From contig JADJYU010000007.1 of assembly GCA_016719565.1 (NCBI GenBank), forward strand, positions 310,001 to 374,000: DNA of 64,000 nucleotides, in the 5' to 3' direction. The notes under the pieces are model-generated. The model saw only the letters and a list, made by a program, of their open reading frames with translations. It made no database searches and was not told the DNA's origin. The translations under genes were made by a program, and so were the position numbers. Positions 37,234 through 46,400 of this stretch are shown here, piece after piece. Position 1 is the first letter of the stretch. Every line of letters begins with the position of its first letter. This DNA is from Ignavibacteria bacterium (GTDB lineage: Bacteria; Bacteroidota; Ignavibacteria; Tepidaquicellales; Tepidaquicellaceae).

Positions 37234-38460
37234 TCATTCCCATCTGATCGAGTTTACGGGATTCAGTCTTGCCGCTCTCCTTGAAGGATATATGGAAGCT
37301 AAATAACATAAGAGCATTGCCGCCGCCGGAATGTAAATAAGATCCGGAATTCTCAGCTCTACAGGCAGCGCTTCCATTTTATAAACAGATGTATCAAGTT
37401 TGTAGAATTCAAAATATATCTGAGATAATATGATCCCGATACCAAGTATCATTCCGGAAACAGTGCCAATAAGTCCCACCGACAGGCCTTCGGTTATGAA
37501 TATGTTCGTGATCATTTTATTGGTTGCTCCCATTGATTTCAAAACTCCTATATCCCTTTTCTTTTCTATTACCGTCATAGTAAGCGAACCCAGAATATTA
37601 AAAGATGCTACTGCTATAATTATACTGAGTATTGTAAACGCAACCCACCTCTCGACTTTTAATATTGAATAAAAATCCTCATGCAGATCATACCATGTCA
37701 TTACTTTAAAATTATCTCCAAGCAATTTCTGTATCTCCGGCTTTTCAGATTCTGAATCGCTTATGTTGTCAAGTCTCATCTCAATACCGCTTACTGTATT
37801 GCCGGTTTCAAAAAGCTCCTGTGAATTTGGCAGTGAAATGTATGCGTAACTTCCGTCGTAATCTTTATTATCAGAATCGTAAACGCCTGTAACAATAAAC
37901 TTTTTAGTCTTCGGCTCAATAAACTGTGTCAGTGAACTTTCCAGTCCCACCGGACTTAAAAGTGTAAGCGTATCTCCGGGACGCGCTTTCATTTTACTAA
38001 GAAGAGAAAAACCCAGTACTAATCCCCCGTATTCACCTTTGTTCGAAAGATCAAACTCTCCAAGCCGTACCATATCTTTCACACCGGATACGCCGGAGAC
38101 TTCATCTGCAAGAACTCCTTTTATAAATACAACTTCATTAACATTATTACTTGCGAGCATACCTTTATTAACTGAATATGGTGAAGCGGATTTAATTCCT
38201 TTTTCTTTTAATTTTTCTAAAATACCTCCATAATCTGATAGTTTGCAATTGTCTGCAGTTTCTATTCTGATATGCGGATCGAAACTTATGAGTATGTTAG
38301 TAACTTTACTGTTGAATCCGTTAAATACAGATAATACAATTATCAGCGCAGCAACCCCTATACACACTCCTATTATCGAGACAAGAGAAATTATTGTAAT
38401 GAAATTGAATTTCTTTTTGGAAAAAAGATAACGGCGCGCAATAAAATATTCCGCTTTCAT
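37234..38460 (-). CDS. FtsX-like permease, LolC/LolE (LolF) family
   Basis: 408 residues. One membrane segment near residues 20-45 (ISLVSIIGVCIGVAALIIVLS), a large periplasmic domain, then three C-terminal segments (VAFTILSIIIAVASFNILGS and two more). The sequence MTVIEKKRDIGVLKSMGA is typical of LolC/E. It is followed by lolD after 39 bases. Confidence 0.9.
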   Translation of the reverse strand: MKAEYFIARRYLFSKKKFNFITIISLVSIIGVCIGVAALIIVLSVFNGFNSKVTNILISFDPHIRIETADNCKLSDYGGILEKLKEKGIKSASPYSVNKGMLASNNVNEVVFIKGVLADEVSGVSGVKDMVRLGEFDLSNKGEYGGLVLGFSLLSKMKARPGDTLTLLSPVGLESSLTQFIEPKTKKFIVTGVYDSDNKDYDGSYAYISLPNSQELFETGNTVSGIEMRLDNISDSESEKPEIQKLLGDNFKVMTWYDLHEDFYSILKVERWVAFTILSIIIAVASFNILGSLTMTVIEKKRDIGVLKSMGATNKMITNIFITEGLSVGLIGTVSGMILGIGIILSQIYFEFYKLDTSVYKMEALPVELRIPDLIYIPAAAMLLCYLASIYPSRRAARLNPVNSIRWE

Positions 38461-38475
38461 AATATTCCTCTGGCT

Positions 38476-39312
38476 TTATTCATCAAATACAATTACAGAT
38501 TCCTGATACTGCCTCACCTTGTTCTTATCTATTTTATCATTCAGTAAAAGCTTAAGATCTTTTTGCTTCTGCTCTATATTCCTGTCATGGAGAAGTTTAC
38601 TTATTTCGTATTTAACATGCAGCACTCTGTTGGTGATCCTGTGTCTTGAAATACCTGCAGGCAGGTGAAATTTACTGTCGGCTATTTTTACAATATGGCT
38701 TTTCTTCAGATCGGGAAATACAATAAGAACTCCTTTTCTGCGTGTATATTTTTTTATATCTGAAAATTTAATATCGCCTTCTGATCTGTCAAAATTATAT
38801 TCTTTGAAGTACAGTAAAGTAAACTTATGAAGCTGATCCACCATTTCATCAAGATCGGAAGAAAGTTTAATTAAAATGTTCTCATCATTTACAATGTCTG
38901 AAGCAAGAAGGTAATGAAACTTATCCTTAATTGCTTTAATGCCTTTAACATAAGTAGTTTTTTCAAAATTAAATCCGTTCTTACTGCAAAAGTTAATAAT
39001 ACTTTCAATCTTCAGATCATACACAAGATGATTCCATTTATCAAGCTTTAAGTTATTACTTTTGTAATCCAGAACCTGCGCAAGAATAAGTTTACATCCT
39101 ATTGCCTGCAATGATCCGTATCTGTTGGCTCCGTCAAGAAGTATTATATCATTGTTATGTCTGCCGGTTATAACCGGATTTATCAGGTATTTGGATTTTG
39201 AAATTCGATTATAGATATTTCTTAGTCTGATCGTTTCAGTAGCTTCATGCAGCTTAATATCGGTAAGCCGGAGTATCTCCAGATCAAAATAATTATCAGT
39301 GTAATTTATCAA
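38476..39312 (-). CDS. ParB/sulfiredoxin-like N-terminal domain protein (SbnI/SerK-like)
   Basis: 278 residues. The N-terminal part has the ParB-fold pattern with LLDGANRYGSLQAIGC, the loop that binds nucleotide in ParB and sulfiredoxin and in the serine kinases SbnI and SerK. The rest is helical and charged, with SRHRITNRVLHVKYEISKLL near the end. No HTH of true chromosome-partition ParB is clear, and no parA is near. A small-molecule kinase of the SbnI/SerK type is the best guess. It sits between the ClpB-like gene and the Lol genes, 15 bases before the latter. Confidence 0.6.
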   Translation of the reverse strand: MINYTDNYFDLEILRLTDIKLHEATETIRLRNIYNRISKSKYLINPVITGRHNNDIILLDGANRYGSLQAIGCKLILAQVLDYKSNNLKLDKWNHLVYDLKIESIINFCSKNGFNFEKTTYVKGIKAIKDKFHYLLASDIVNDENILIKLSSDLDEMVDQLHKFTLLYFKEYNFDRSEGDIKFSDIKKYTRRKGVLIVFPDLKKSHIVKIADSKFHLPAGISRHRITNRVLHVKYEISKLLHDRNIEQKQKDLKLLLNDKIDKNKVRQYQESVIVFDE

Positions 39313-39357
39313 TATATTCTTATTTTAATTACTGCGGTAAGACAGATCATTCGGTAA

Positions 39358-40692
39358 TTATTTTTTCTTTGTAAATTCAATCAGACCGCTATTGTCTAAC
39401 TTTGCCTCAACTGTATCTCCCGGTAAAAAATCTGCGCTAAGAATCTTTTCGGATAATATATTTGTGACATATTTCTGAATTGTTCTCTTTAAAGGTCTTG
39501 CGCCGAATGAGATATCAAAACCGAGTTTGCCAAGCCAGTCTTTTACTTCTTCGCTTATGATCAGTTTAATATTATTTCTTTCCATCTTACTGATAAGAAA
39601 CCGGATCTGAATATCAACTATGGCTCTGATCTCATTTGTCGTAAGAGGTTTGAATACAATGATCTCATCGACTCTGTTCAGAAATTCCGGCCGTATAGTT
39701 GATTTAAGAAGATCCATTAATTCTACTCTCAGTTCATTAATTACATCATCCCTGTTTTTATCATCAATGATCTGCATCTTTTCCTGTATCAGATGAGAAC
39801 CGAGATTGGATGTCATTATAATTATTGTATTTTTAAAATTAACCGTCCTGCCCTGTGAATCCGTAAGTCTGCCTTCGTCCAGCACCTGCAGCAGGATATT
39901 GAATACATCCGGATGAGCCTTCTCGATCTCGTCAAGCAGCACCACGGAATATGGTCTTCTTCTTACTGCTTCAGTAAGCTGACCGCCTTCTTCGTATCCG
40001 ACATATCCGGGCGGAGCGCCTATGAGTCTTGACACGGAAAATTTTTCCATGTATTCGCTCATATCAATTCTTACTATAGCTTTTTCATCATCAAATAAAA
40101 ATTCCGCTAATGCTCTCGCAAGTTCCGTCTTTCCTACACCTGTTGTACCCATGAAAATAAAAGAACCAATTGGTCTGTCTTCATCCTGAAGACCGGCGCG
40201 TGATCTTCTTATAGCATTTGAAACCGCCACCACTGCATCAAGCTGACCGATGACTCTCTTCTGAAGATTTTCTTCCATGTGCACAAGTTTAGCCCGCTCA
40301 CTCTCAAGCATTTTACTTACGGGTATACCTGTCCACTTTGAAATTATTTCCGCTATATCATCAGAGTCAACTTCTTCCTTAAGCATTTTATTATCCTTTT
40401 GAATCTTCGCCAGCTCTTCTGATTTTTTATCAATGCTTTTCTGAAGCTCAAGCAGTTTACCGTATCTGATCTCCGCTACTTTCGCAAGATTGCCTTCGCG
40501 TTCGTATTTATCAGCATCAGTTTTTAAAGTTTCCATCTCTTCTTTTGACGCCCGAACTGATTTTATCAGATCCTTTTCAAGCTTCCAGTGTGTAACGAGG
40601 GAATTCCTCTTCTCTGATAAATCCGCAAGCTCTTTGTCAATTTCCTGAAGACGTATTTTGGTCGGATTTATCTTGTCCGTAGTTTTTGCCAT
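39358..40692 (-). CDS. clpB: ClpB C-terminal half: partial coiled-coil and second AAA+ domain only
   Basis: 444 residues instead of about 860. It starts inside the ClpB middle coiled-coil (LQEIDKELADLSEKRNSLVTHW, EREGNLAKVAEIRYGKL) and carries a complete second AAA+ module: Walker A GTTGVGKT (usual GPTGVGKT), pore loop PPGYVGYEEGG, Walker B VVLLDEIEKAH, sensor 1 TSNLGS, arginine finger FLNRVDEI, sensor 2 GARPLKR. The N-domain, the first AAA+ domain and the first coiled-coil motif are missing. The 323 bases upstream do not encode them in any frame. It has a plausible promoter box and a normal ATG, so it may be a real single-ring relative rather than debris. Confidence 0.9.
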   Translation of the reverse strand: MAKTTDKINPTKIRLQEIDKELADLSEKRNSLVTHWKLEKDLIKSVRASKEEMETLKTDADKYEREGNLAKVAEIRYGKLLELQKSIDKKSEELAKIQKDNKMLKEEVDSDDIAEIISKWTGIPVSKMLESERAKLVHMEENLQKRVIGQLDAVVAVSNAIRRSRAGLQDEDRPIGSFIFMGTTGVGKTELARALAEFLFDDEKAIVRIDMSEYMEKFSVSRLIGAPPGYVGYEEGGQLTEAVRRRPYSVVLLDEIEKAHPDVFNILLQVLDEGRLTDSQGRTVNFKNTIIIMTSNLGSHLIQEKMQIIDDKNRDDVINELRVELMDLLKSTIRPEFLNRVDEIIVFKPLTTNEIRAIVDIQIRFLISKMERNNIKLIISEEVKDWLGKLGFDISFGARPLKRTIQKYVTNILSEKILSADFLPGDTVEAKLDNSGLIEFTKKK

Positions 40693-41015
40693 ATATGAAA
40701 ATTTATGATTTCAAAATTAACAAATTTAGCAGGGAGTTTCTATATACTTTGTATTAATTTTAGATAAATATCGGTGAAGTTCAAAAATTATTTTAGATAC
40801 ATATTTTTTTCAATCCCCGGTATCCGGCAGGATTTTTCATTTATATTTCTGTCCCTGCCCGGGGTGCTTTAAAGTGGATCTCTAAATATTATGTTTGTAG
40901 AATATTAAGATTGTTAATAACGGAAGTAAATATACCTTATATGATCGTGATATGATCGTGTCGATAGTATAAGTTATTATTTTATTGAAACGAAGTTTAC
41001 TTTGAATTTCTGAAA
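40693..41015. other. Intergenic region of 323 bases between rnr and the ClpB-like gene
   Basis: No coding sequence found. It contains an inverted repeat (CCCCGG 40815-40820 plus GCAGG 40827-40831, against CCTGC-CCGGGG 40854-40864) with a 6-base bulge and an AT-rich loop. It also has a direct repeat ATGATCGTG twice near 40940-40960. Confidence 0.55.
40721..40728 (-). promoter_or_regulatory. Possible -7 box (TAAATTTG) before the ClpB-like gene
   Basis: On the minus strand TAAATTTG fits TAnnTTTG and lies 28 bases before the ATG at 40692. No good TTTG lies 19-21 bases upstream, so the assignment is tentative. Confidence 0.4.
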
Positions 41016-43055
41016 TTAATTTACAAGAGCAAAATCTATTTTCCTGCTTTCTTTATTTACGCGAATGACTTTTATTTTAACTTTCTGACCAGCTTTCAGT
41101 ACTTTTCTTTTTCTTCGTCCTACTGCTATGTGCCGCTTGTCATCATATTCATAATAATCATCATTCATATCCCTGAATCTTATCATGCCTTCCACGAGAA
41201 TATCCATTATCTCTACGAAAATTCCGTACTGTATCATACCCGATATTATTCCTTCATATTCGCTGCCGAGATGTTTTGAAATATAATCTATCTGCATTAG
41301 TTTAATAGATTCCCTTTCAGCTTTCTCTGCGTTTTGTTCCATAATGGAACTCTGTTTGCAGATGACCGAAAGAGTTTTTTCATAATGAGAAATTCTTTCA
41401 GCCGGTATTTTATCGGTGTTGAGATAATCAAATAAACATCTGTGCACTGCAAGATCAGGATATCTTCTGATGGGCGAAGTAAAATGAGAATAGTCTTTAA
41501 AGCCAAGTCCGTAATGCCCGATGTTTTTAGTCTGATAAATTGCTTTTGCCATTGATCTGATAAAAAGATCATTGATGATGAATTCTTCAGGCTTTCCTTC
41601 AATATCATTTAAAAGTTTTCGAAGTGTTGTTTTATTTTCCGGATCAATGGTATATCCGAATTGTTTCACAAAATCAGCAAGCTCTTTCATCCTGTCAGAA
41701 TTCGGAATGTCATGGACTCTGTAAATGAACGGATACTGAATTTTATTTTCTTTGGAAAGATTGCCTACAAATTCAGTCGCGCATTTATTTGCCAGCAGCA
41801 TAAATTCTTCTATAAGTCTCATAGAATTAATGCGCTCTTTCACGACTATTTCTGAAACGCTTCCGTTTTTGTCAAATCTGAACTTCACTTCGTTCGAATC
41901 AAAATCAAGACTCTCTTCTCTTAATCTCTGTAACGTAATTGATTTGCTGATCATATCCATCATCTGAAGCTCTTTTACAAAATCACCGGTTCCTGTTTCT
42001 ATAACCTGCTGCGCTTCTTCATATGTAAATCTTCTTTTACTGTTGATAACTGTTTTCACGATCTGAAAACTTTTGACTTTAAAAGTCCTGCTAAGAGTGA
42101 TGAGAATTGAAAATGTTAATCTGTCTTCATTTGGTTTCAGTGAACAGAGCTCATTCGAAATTTTTTCGGGAAGCATTGGTATTACATTTTTTACCAGATA
42201 TGTACTTGTAGCTCTTCTCAGAGCTTCTTTGTCAAGCTCTGAATCTTCCTTTACAAAATGCGAAACGTCAGCAATATGAACGCCCAGCAGATAATTTCCG
42301 CCTTTCAGCTTTTCTATTGAAACTGCATCATCAAAATCTTTGGCATCTTCAGGATCTATCGTAAATATAACTTTATCTCTCAGGTCGAGCCGGTCTTTCG
42401 GATCAAATTCTATTCTTAGCTTTTCTGATTCCTCAAGGACATTCTGCGGAAATTCCTTTTCAAGTCCGAATTTTCTTATGATAGATCTCTCTTCAGTATC
42501 ACGGACACCGGACTGACCAAGCACTTCGATCACTTTACCGCGAAGGTCAGTAAATTCATCACCATGATCCGAAGGATTCAGGATCTCAGCGTAAACTTTA
42601 TCATTATTCTTAGCTCCTGAAAAATCCCTGTAAGAAACTATTATCTGACTTTTAATTTCCCTTGAGTCGGGGAATATCAAACCATAACTCTTATGATCTT
42701 CAAACTTTCCCGTGACAAACTTATTCTTATGAGAAGTAATTTCAACTATTTCCGCCTCACTGCCGTTACCTTTTGTCAGTATACTAAAATTAACTTTGTC
42801 ACCGATCTTATGAGCAAATGTTTGTGTACCTTTTATATTATAGATCATTGGTTCTCCGGATCCGGAAATAGATTTTATTACAGCTCTTCCGTCGTCACCG
42901 AAGTCAATTTCCCCTGAACTAATTTGTGATTTCACTTCATTACGATCTGCCGGTTTTTCTTTAACTGATCTATTCCTGCCGGATGACCTGCCGCCGGAAC
43001 GCTTATTTGATCTGTCTCTGTCCCGGTCTCTATCCTTGCTAAGTTTGAATTTCAT
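41016..43055 (-). CDS. rnr: Ribonuclease R (3'-5' exoribonuclease)
   Basis: RNB-family exonuclease that degrades structured RNA. From ATG 43055 it has a basic low-complexity stretch (DRDRDRDRSNKRSGGRSSGR), cold-shock domains (VTGKFEDHKSYGLIFPD), the RNB catalytic motif DPEDAKDFDDAVS with its metal-binding aspartates, IADVSHFV, and a C-terminal S1 domain (YEGIISGMIQYGIFVEI). The frame is open upstream to about 43265 and encodes the winged-helix domain usual for RNase R, so the ATG at 43055 is probably internal. Confidence 0.93.
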   Translation of the reverse strand: MKFKLSKDRDRDRDRSNKRSGGRSSGRNRSVKEKPADRNEVKSQISSGEIDFGDDGRAVIKSISGSGEPMIYNIKGTQTFAHKIGDKVNFSILTKGNGSEAEIVEITSHKNKFVTGKFEDHKSYGLIFPDSREIKSQIIVSYRDFSGAKNNDKVYAEILNPSDHGDEFTDLRGKVIEVLGQSGVRDTEERSIIRKFGLEKEFPQNVLEESEKLRIEFDPKDRLDLRDKVIFTIDPEDAKDFDDAVSIEKLKGGNYLLGVHIADVSHFVKEDSELDKEALRRATSTYLVKNVIPMLPEKISNELCSLKPNEDRLTFSILITLSRTFKVKSFQIVKTVINSKRRFTYEEAQQVIETGTGDFVKELQMMDMISKSITLQRLREESLDFDSNEVKFRFDKNGSVSEIVVKERINSMRLIEEFMLLANKCATEFVGNLSKENKIQYPFIYRVHDIPNSDRMKELADFVKQFGYTIDPENKTTLRKLLNDIEGKPEEFIINDLFIRSMAKAIYQTKNIGHYGLGFKDYSHFTSPIRRYPDLAVHRCLFDYLNTDKIPAERISHYEKTLSVICKQSSIMEQNAEKAERESIKLMQIDYISKHLGSEYEGIISGMIQYGIFVEIMDILVEGMIRFRDMNDDYYEYDDKRHIAVGRRKRKVLKAGQKVKIKVIRVNKESRKIDFALVN

Positions 43056-43262
43056 ATTCTCCGGCGCTCCGCCGCCTGTACTGTAATATTTTCCTTCACG
43101 GGATAAACTTCCTTCTTTTACAAGCTGCTGAAGATTCTTCTTCAGGATTTCCCTTGATGACGGATTAAGTTCCAGCTTCTTAAGTATGGAATTTAATTTA
43201 AAAGACGCATTCTTATTACTGCTGAATAACTCAAGTATTTTTTTATGATAATTGATAGTGAT
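43056..43262 (-). other. In-frame 5' extension of rnr encoding a winged-helix domain without a standard start codon
   Basis: Read upstream of 43055 in the same frame, the sequence gives KKILELFSSNKNASFKLNSI and then NLQQLVKEGSLSREGKYY, the typical N-terminal HTH of RNase R. There is no ATG, GTG or TTG between the in-frame TAA and 43055; only ATT, ATC and CTG codons occur. Start at ATT/ATC, translation coupled to the overlapping tamB stop, or a sequence error are possible. Confidence 0.65.
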
Positions 43263-45955
43263 TAAAATTTAATTCTGTAATATATTAAAGCTCCTGCTCT
43301 GGTTCCGGATACTACCGAGTTATCCGTTGATGCAGATGAAAACGGATCATACACTCTTTCAAGTCTTAATATCAGATCATTTGAAAGACCGCTGATCTTC
43401 AGCAATTTATTGACCGGATAATCAATGATTATATCAGTGTTTGCGATACCTTTGAAAATCTGACCGCCGAATCTTATTATTGCGCCGCCTAATGATGCAG
43501 TAAATCTGATGTCAGTATTTTCAGCAATGCTTCCTGTTTTTGAATCTATATAATTAACATCTGTATTTATCAGAAATGGCAGAACTGATTCAAGTGAAGA
43601 TGTAACATAATTGGAAAGAACTGACGCGCCAATCGATGCTCCGAAACTGGAGCTTTCGCTGAATGAAAGCTGATCCTTGAATTTACCGAAAAGTAAAAAA
43701 GAAATGGCGTCGCTGCTTGCATTGCTTCCTGATTCTCTTCTGCCGTCCCTGCTCAGAGAAATCGTCAGCACAGGATTCTTTGCGAAGCCGGTTACATCCA
43801 TGTCAATTATTACCTCGCTGATAGTCTGCTGCTCCGTACCGCTTGTACTCACTGAAGTAAATCCTTTATATACTGCGTCTATATCCAGTTCCGGATTTGT
43901 GATCGGACCGTTAAATTTTACTTTACCTGTAGCATCAAACTTTCTGAAAAATTTATAATAACAGTTGCTGCCAAGTAATACTTCGCCTCTTCCTGACATT
44001 TGATTATTTTCCTCGTTTTCAATCCGCAGATTTGTTTTTATTTCACCGAAAAATTCCTGCTGAGTTCTTTCATTCACTATAAATTTCAGGAATACATTCT
44101 CTGCAGTTGATATTTGAAGATTATAATAAAATTTTCCTGATTTCTTTTTTGGGATATATTTAACATTCTTTGTGCTTTCAGTATAAAGGAGTTTTTCAAA
44201 TGGATTTAGATTCAGATCTTTTATTACAATCACACTGTCTGTAATATTTCTCAATACTCTTCTTACACTTTCATTACTTGAATTGACTGAATCTATTATA
44301 ACACCGTATTCAAAATCATCGGTATAAATATTATAAGCTTCCTGTATAAAAGGATTGAATTCCAGATTACCTCTAACAAGTATTAAATTTCCGGTCAGAT
44401 CAATTCTGTCAGAATTCCCCATTATCCGGAGCTGAGGACTTCCGCTGCCAACCCAAAGATCGCCCGAAAATCCAAGTTCGGTAGGACCGTTGTCTTTATC
44501 AAATGCCTTCACGTCTCCACTCATTTTTAGATCCATATCCGTCAGATTCAGATCCGTCAGATCTATATAACCTGTAGTTGTAATAAATCTGGATGGATCA
44601 TCTTCTACAAAAAGTTTTGAATTCTTCAGCAGTATCTTTTCATTTTCCGTTGAAAAATCCGCTTCGAGATCATATCTCATTTTATTTAAAGTTACATAAA
44701 CTTTTCCTTTACTGAGATTCATTTCACCGGTCAGATCCGGCTCCGCCGTTTTACCGCCGAGTCTGATCTCTCCGTTTAGTATTCCTTCCACTTCTCTCGT
44801 AAAGGGGAGCAGCTGCTGAAATATCTTAAGCTGAAAATTATCAGCTTTTGCAGCCAGATTAACAGCCGCCTCAGACCGCACCTTATTGTAATAAACTGTA
44901 TCTGCGTACTCCTCTTTTCCGGGATCCAATACAGGAAATGTTCCCTGCAATTTAAAACTTCCGGCATTGTTAATGTTGTAAAATGCCACATCACTTGTAA
45001 TTAATTCATCCTTATAATCTATCAGCGCATCAAGCCTTCCGATCTGTGTACCGCCTATGGATAATACATCTGAAGTTGATTCAAGAGTTATTATTTTATC
45101 ATCAGGCAAACCTTTTAATGTAATTACTGTTCTTCTTAAATTTCCTTTTATTAAATCAACAGTATCAATGTCCTCTCCGGGATTCATTAATTTCTGAATT
45201 GCAAATACTTTGATATTGTCCGCACTGACTTTTAAATTGCTGCTGTCATTTGTCGAGTAAAATCCGCTTACATTAAGTCTCTGATTTAAACTGCTTAAAA
45301 TGAATTTCCTGAAATCAATAACATTATTACTGTCAATTTTTGTATACTTGACCTGGAGATCTGAATTGTTTGCTAAATGAAATTCGTGATATCTTAAGGA
45401 AAGCGAATCAAATTGAAACACAGCGGAATCTTTCAGAGAAAAATCAGTAAACAATTTAACTGTGGAATCCCTGTTTGCGGTGACCGAAACCCTGTTTTCA
45501 TTATTAAAAAAATTGATCTTTGTAAACACTGAGTCAAAGCTGTTTCCGGCGGCAATTACTTTGTTCGAATTTAAAGTTATGTCTGTATAAAAATTCTCAA
45601 GATTATCTGCTCCGATTGCATCACTCATAATTAAATTCAGATCAGCATCCTTCAGTATTATCAGAGAATCTCCGTATGCAAAATTATTTATTTTTCCGCT
45701 GGTATTGAAAGTGAATAATCCGCAGCTGTCTGAAATACTCCCTTTGAGATTCCCGTTAAAAATTATTGTATCATTACCCGTAAACGATGCAATAGGGGAC
45801 AGGTCTGTAACATTCACCGAATAATTCATATAATAACTGTTGCAGTCAACCTGATATCCGGTATTTTCTGTAGGAGTTACCCTTAATGAATCCGGAAAAA
45901 ATTTATCGGAAATATTAGAAGCGATCTTTCCTGAATTCTCAATTACCAGATCCAT
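43262..45955 (-). CDS. TamB-family translocation/assembly protein, C-terminal part (frameshifted)
   Basis: 897 residues with the DUF490/TamB C-terminal domain: repeating short strands, SISEVIIDMDVTGFAKNP, SDAISFLLFGKF, and a final strand ALIYYRIKF. TamB spans the periplasm and takes part in lipid transport or outer-membrane protein assembly. It overlaps the previous frame by 13 bases. Reading back, FFKFSELMDLVIENS joins to VEAEG of that frame if one T is added to the T6 run (45971-45976 on plus). So this is part of one gene of about 1,560 codons. Confidence 0.85.
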   Translation of the reverse strand: MDLVIENSGKIASNISDKFFPDSLRVTPTENTGYQVDCNSYYMNYSVNVTDLSPIASFTGNDTIIFNGNLKGSISDSCGLFTFNTSGKINNFAYGDSLIILKDADLNLIMSDAIGADNLENFYTDITLNSNKVIAAGNSFDSVFTKINFFNNENRVSVTANRDSTVKLFTDFSLKDSAVFQFDSLSLRYHEFHLANNSDLQVKYTKIDSNNVIDFRKFILSSLNQRLNVSGFYSTNDSSNLKVSADNIKVFAIQKLMNPGEDIDTVDLIKGNLRRTVITLKGLPDDKIITLESTSDVLSIGGTQIGRLDALIDYKDELITSDVAFYNINNAGSFKLQGTFPVLDPGKEEYADTVYYNKVRSEAAVNLAAKADNFQLKIFQQLLPFTREVEGILNGEIRLGGKTAEPDLTGEMNLSKGKVYVTLNKMRYDLEADFSTENEKILLKNSKLFVEDDPSRFITTTGYIDLTDLNLTDMDLKMSGDVKAFDKDNGPTELGFSGDLWVGSGSPQLRIMGNSDRIDLTGNLILVRGNLEFNPFIQEAYNIYTDDFEYGVIIDSVNSSNESVRRVLRNITDSVIVIKDLNLNPFEKLLYTESTKNVKYIPKKKSGKFYYNLQISTAENVFLKFIVNERTQQEFFGEIKTNLRIENEENNQMSGRGEVLLGSNCYYKFFRKFDATGKVKFNGPITNPELDIDAVYKGFTSVSTSGTEQQTISEVIIDMDVTGFAKNPVLTISLSRDGRRESGSNASSDAISFLLFGKFKDQLSFSESSSFGASIGASVLSNYVTSSLESVLPFLINTDVNYIDSKTGSIAENTDIRFTASLGGAIIRFGGQIFKGIANTDIIIDYPVNKLLKISGLSNDLILRLERVYDPFSSASTDNSVVSGTRAGALIYYRIKF

Positions 45956-46389
45956 GAGCTCTGAGAATTTAAAAAACCTTCCGCCTCTACATCCGCAAAA
46001 TTTGTCTTCAGTGAAATTTTTCTTAAGTTACCGCTCTGATCTATCACTGCATTTATCGGCGTAACCGGAAGTGTATTCTCTCCGAATTCAGACGGCTTTA
46101 AATATATTTTAAAGTTACCGGCAATATCATCAGGAGATGTACCTTTTCCATTTATATCAAAATCAAACGTGAGGTTGCTCTTCAGCGACGGATCTTTTGT
46201 GATCGCCTGAATATCAAGATTTGAAGCAGTGCCTCTGAGATCATAACTTATGTTATCCGGATTTGAAATATTAATTTTACCTTTAGTCCTTGCATTCACA
46301 ATGTTTGAACGTATGCCCAGATCAAGATCTATATTTCCTCTGTTAAAAATTAATCTGCCGCCTGATTCGGAAATATTTACTCCAAACAT
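45943..46389 (-). CDS. TamB-family protein, middle segment (frameshifted)
   Basis: 148 residues with the same AsmA/TamB-like strand pattern (GRLIFNRGNIDLDLG, DLRGTASNLDIQA). The frame is open upstream of the ATG (KLISTKM), and this joins the end of the preceding frame (MSGKLIT) by one added base near 46405. It is not a gene of its own but the middle of the interrupted tamB-like gene. Confidence 0.8.
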   Translation of the reverse strand: MFGVNISESGGRLIFNRGNIDLDLGIRSNIVNARTKGKINISNPDNISYDLRGTASNLDIQAITKDPSLKSNLTFDFDINGKGTSPDDIAGNFKIYLKPSEFGENTLPVTPINAVIDQSGNLRKISLKTNFADVEAEGFLNSQSSWIW

Positions 46390-46400
46390 TTTTGTCGAGA

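Noticed and set aside
40815..40864. Terminator of rnr
   Set aside because: On the minus strand the stem is followed by A residues, not T, and the stem has a 6-base bulge.
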